From: Candidatus Bathyarchaeota archaeon ex4484_135
GTDB lineage: Archaea > Thermoproteota > Bathyarchaeia > EX4484-135
Length of the DNA stretch: 5,998 nt
Direction: 5' to 3'
Assembly (NCBI GenBank): GCA_002255025.1
Contig: NJEJ01000076.1
Location: forward strand, 1-5,998
The translations under genes and the position numbers were made by a program. The notes below the pieces were generated by a model, which worked only from the letters and a program-made list of their open reading frames with translations, was not told the DNA's origin and made no database searches. Shown here piece after piece: positions 4,644 to 5,998 of this stretch; position 1 is the stretch's first letter; each line of letters begins with the position of its first letter.

Positions 4644-5998
4644 ATGGCGAGGGAGATCATAAAGCATACGAAATCCCTCTGCCCGGAATGTAAGAACGTC
4701 ATAGATGCTGTCGTCTACGCCGAGGAAGGAAAGGTCTGGATAGAGAAGGAGTGCCCGGCACACGGCCGCTTCAAGGACGTCTACTGGAGCGATTACGAGC
4801 TCTACAAGAGGGCCCTGAGGTACGATTACATGGGCTCTAAGTTGGAGAACCCCAGGACAGAGGCCACCAAGGAGTGCCCTTACAACTGCGGCATATGCCC
4901 TCTCCACAAGACCTACACGGTCCTGGGCATAATTGACGTGACGAACCGTTGCAACCTGAACTGCCCGATATGCTTTGCCCACGCCGGTGCCGTCGGGTAT
5001 GTCTACGAGCCCACTAAGGAGCAGATAAAGGCCATGCTCGAGAACCTCAGGTCCAACAGGCCCGTGCCGACGACGGCCCTCCAGTTCTCGGGCGGCGAGC
5101 CAACGGTCCGTGAGGACCTCCCCGAGCTGATCAAGATGGCTAAGGAAATGGGCTTCAGGCACGTGGAGGTCAACACGAACGGCATAATGCTCGCCAAGAG
5201 CCTAGATTACTGCCGCGAGCTCGTGGAAGCTGGTGCCGATACCTTCTACCTCCAGTTCGACGGCACGAAGCCCAAGGCCTACGAGGCGGCCAGGGGCAGG
5301 AACCTCCTGCCCATAAAGGAGAAGGCCATAGAACACCTGCGTAAGGCCGGCTGCAGGAGCGTTGTCTTGGTCCCGACGCTCGTCAGAGGCGTGAATGACG
5401 ACCAGGTGGGCGAGATAATAGAGTTCGCGTACAAGCACAGGGACGTGGTAAGGTGCGTGAACTTCCAGCCCGTTTCCATAACGGGCCGCATAGACTACTC
5501 GAAGCGTGAGCAGATGAGGATAACCATACCGGACCTCATGCACTTGGCCGAGGAGCAGACGAAGGGCCGCATAAAAACAGATGATTGGTACCCGGTCCCG
5601 ACCGTGGTGCCCATAGCTAAGGTGGCGACCAGCATAGTGGGCCGGGGCTTCCCCGAGTTCTCCTGCCACCCTCACTGCGGCATGGCGACCTACATAATAC
5701 CGACCTGGCGTGGCTACAAGCCCATAACGGCCTTTGCGGACATAGACGGCCTCCTGGACGCCCTAGATGCTGCCGTCGGCCTAGAGAACAAGGACAAGGC
5801 CAAGGAGGTCCTTAAGGAAGCCGTGAAGAAGCACGTGGGCAAGGGCTTCCTCATACGCTACTTACTGCCGATCCTCTGGAAGGGCGAGTATGATGCCCTT
5901 AGGAGGCTGCACTACAAGATGATAATGATCGGCTCCATGCACTTCATGGACCCATACAACTTCGACGTGGACAGGGTCCAGAGGTGCATAATCCACTA
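4644..5998 (+). CDS. tes: Radical SAM protein, tetraether lipid synthase (Tes, MJ0619-like) homologue, 3' truncated
   Basis: The open frame starts at ATG 4644 behind AGGTGAT and runs off the right edge after 451 codons. It matches, from memory, the MJ0619/Tes family of radical SAM enzymes. Tes joins the tail ends of archaeol phytanyl chains at the membrane to make the biphytanyl chains of GDGT (tetraether) lipids. The metal motifs appear in the family order: a rubredoxin-like N-terminal site (C13-x2-C16 and C37 in ECPAHG), an extra cluster segment ECPYNCGICPLHKT (C78, C82, C85), and the radical SAM motif C103-x3-C107-x2-C110 in NRCNLNCPICFAHA. SAM-binding SGGEPTVRED (149-158) and VNTNG (176-180) come next, then CHPHCG (341-346). 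The last visible part, GSMHFMDPYNFDVDRVQRC, is also typical; C448 probably belongs to an auxiliary cluster completed beyond the window. No membrane helix is seen. It is transcribed away from a TrmB-type regulator. Related radical SAM enzymes that modify GDGTs or other lipids share this layout, so the exact product is likely rather than certain. Confidence 0.85.
   Translation, partial: MAREIIKHTKSLCPECKNVIDAVVYAEEGKVWIEKECPAHGRFKDVYWSDYELYKRALRYDYMGSKLENPRTEATKECPYNCGICPLHKTYTVLGIIDVTNRCNLNCPICFAHAGAVGYVYEPTKEQIKAMLENLRSNRPVPTTALQFSGGEPTVREDLPELIKMAKEMGFRHVEVNTNGIMLAKSLDYCRELVEAGADTFYLQFDGTKPKAYEAARGRNLLPIKEKAIEHLRKAGCRSVVLVPTLVRGVNDDQVGEIIEFAYKHRDVVRCVNFQPVSITGRIDYSKREQMRITIPDLMHLAEEQTKGRIKTDDWYPVPTVVPIAKVATSIVGRGFPEFSCHPHCGMATYIIPTWRGYKPITAFADIDGLLDALDAAVGLENKDKAKEVLKEAVKKHVGKGFLIRYLLPILWKGEYDALRRLHYKMIMIGSMHFMDPYNFDVDRVQRCIIH

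Noticed and set aside
4626..5675. Two minus-strand open frames (4626-5162 and 5202-5675) opposite the radical SAM gene
   Set aside because: The plus strand has all the radical SAM cysteine motifs in frame; the antisense frames have no domain and no start context.

Overview
The window reads as genomic DNA of a thermophilic archaeon, most likely from the Thermoproteota/TACK side. The evidence is an archaeal/eukaryotic-type elongation factor EF-2 that keeps the diphthamide loop, a TrmB-type regulator, a homologue of the archaeal tetraether lipid synthase, TATA-like boxes at archaeal distances from starts, and strong Shine-Dalgarno sites. Codon choice fits too: AGG is frequent for Arg, and AUA is the dominant Ile codon although most other third positions are G or C. 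I cannot place it more finely from sequence alone.

Layout. Bases 1-308 are the 3' end of an ABC-transporter ATPase gene (TOBE domain). It overlaps by 8 bases a complete gene for a DUF47/PhoU-like helical protein (301-969), so the two form the end of a transport operon. A 73-79 bp promoter gap leads to the EF-2 gene (about 1043-3129). This gene is broken: the GTPase domain reads in one frame to about base 1779, and domains II-V continue in another frame from about base 1780. About 41-44 codons that other archaeal EF-2 proteins have at this point are missing. After a 101 bp promoter region comes a less biased, more AT-rich gene (3231-3821) for an unrecognised protein with a possible roadblock/longin-like N-terminal half and a winged-helix C-terminal half. 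It converges, 15 bp apart, on a minus-strand TrmB-family regulator (3837-4580). That gene diverges across 63 bp from a radical SAM gene (4644 to the right edge, truncated), whose cysteine motifs match the tetraether lipid synthase (Tes, MJ0619-like) family.

How the genes fit together. The left operon is probably solute or anion import with a PhoU-like accessory protein. EF-2 is core translation. The right side pairs a TrmB-like regulator with a membrane-lipid enzyme over one compact divergent promoter, so control of the lipid gene by the regulator is a reasonable but unproven inference. The two most notable items are the disrupted EF-2 gene and the trmB-tes divergent pair. No RNA gene, CRISPR array, insertion sequence or long repeat was seen, and no gene-free stretch exceeds 300 bases.
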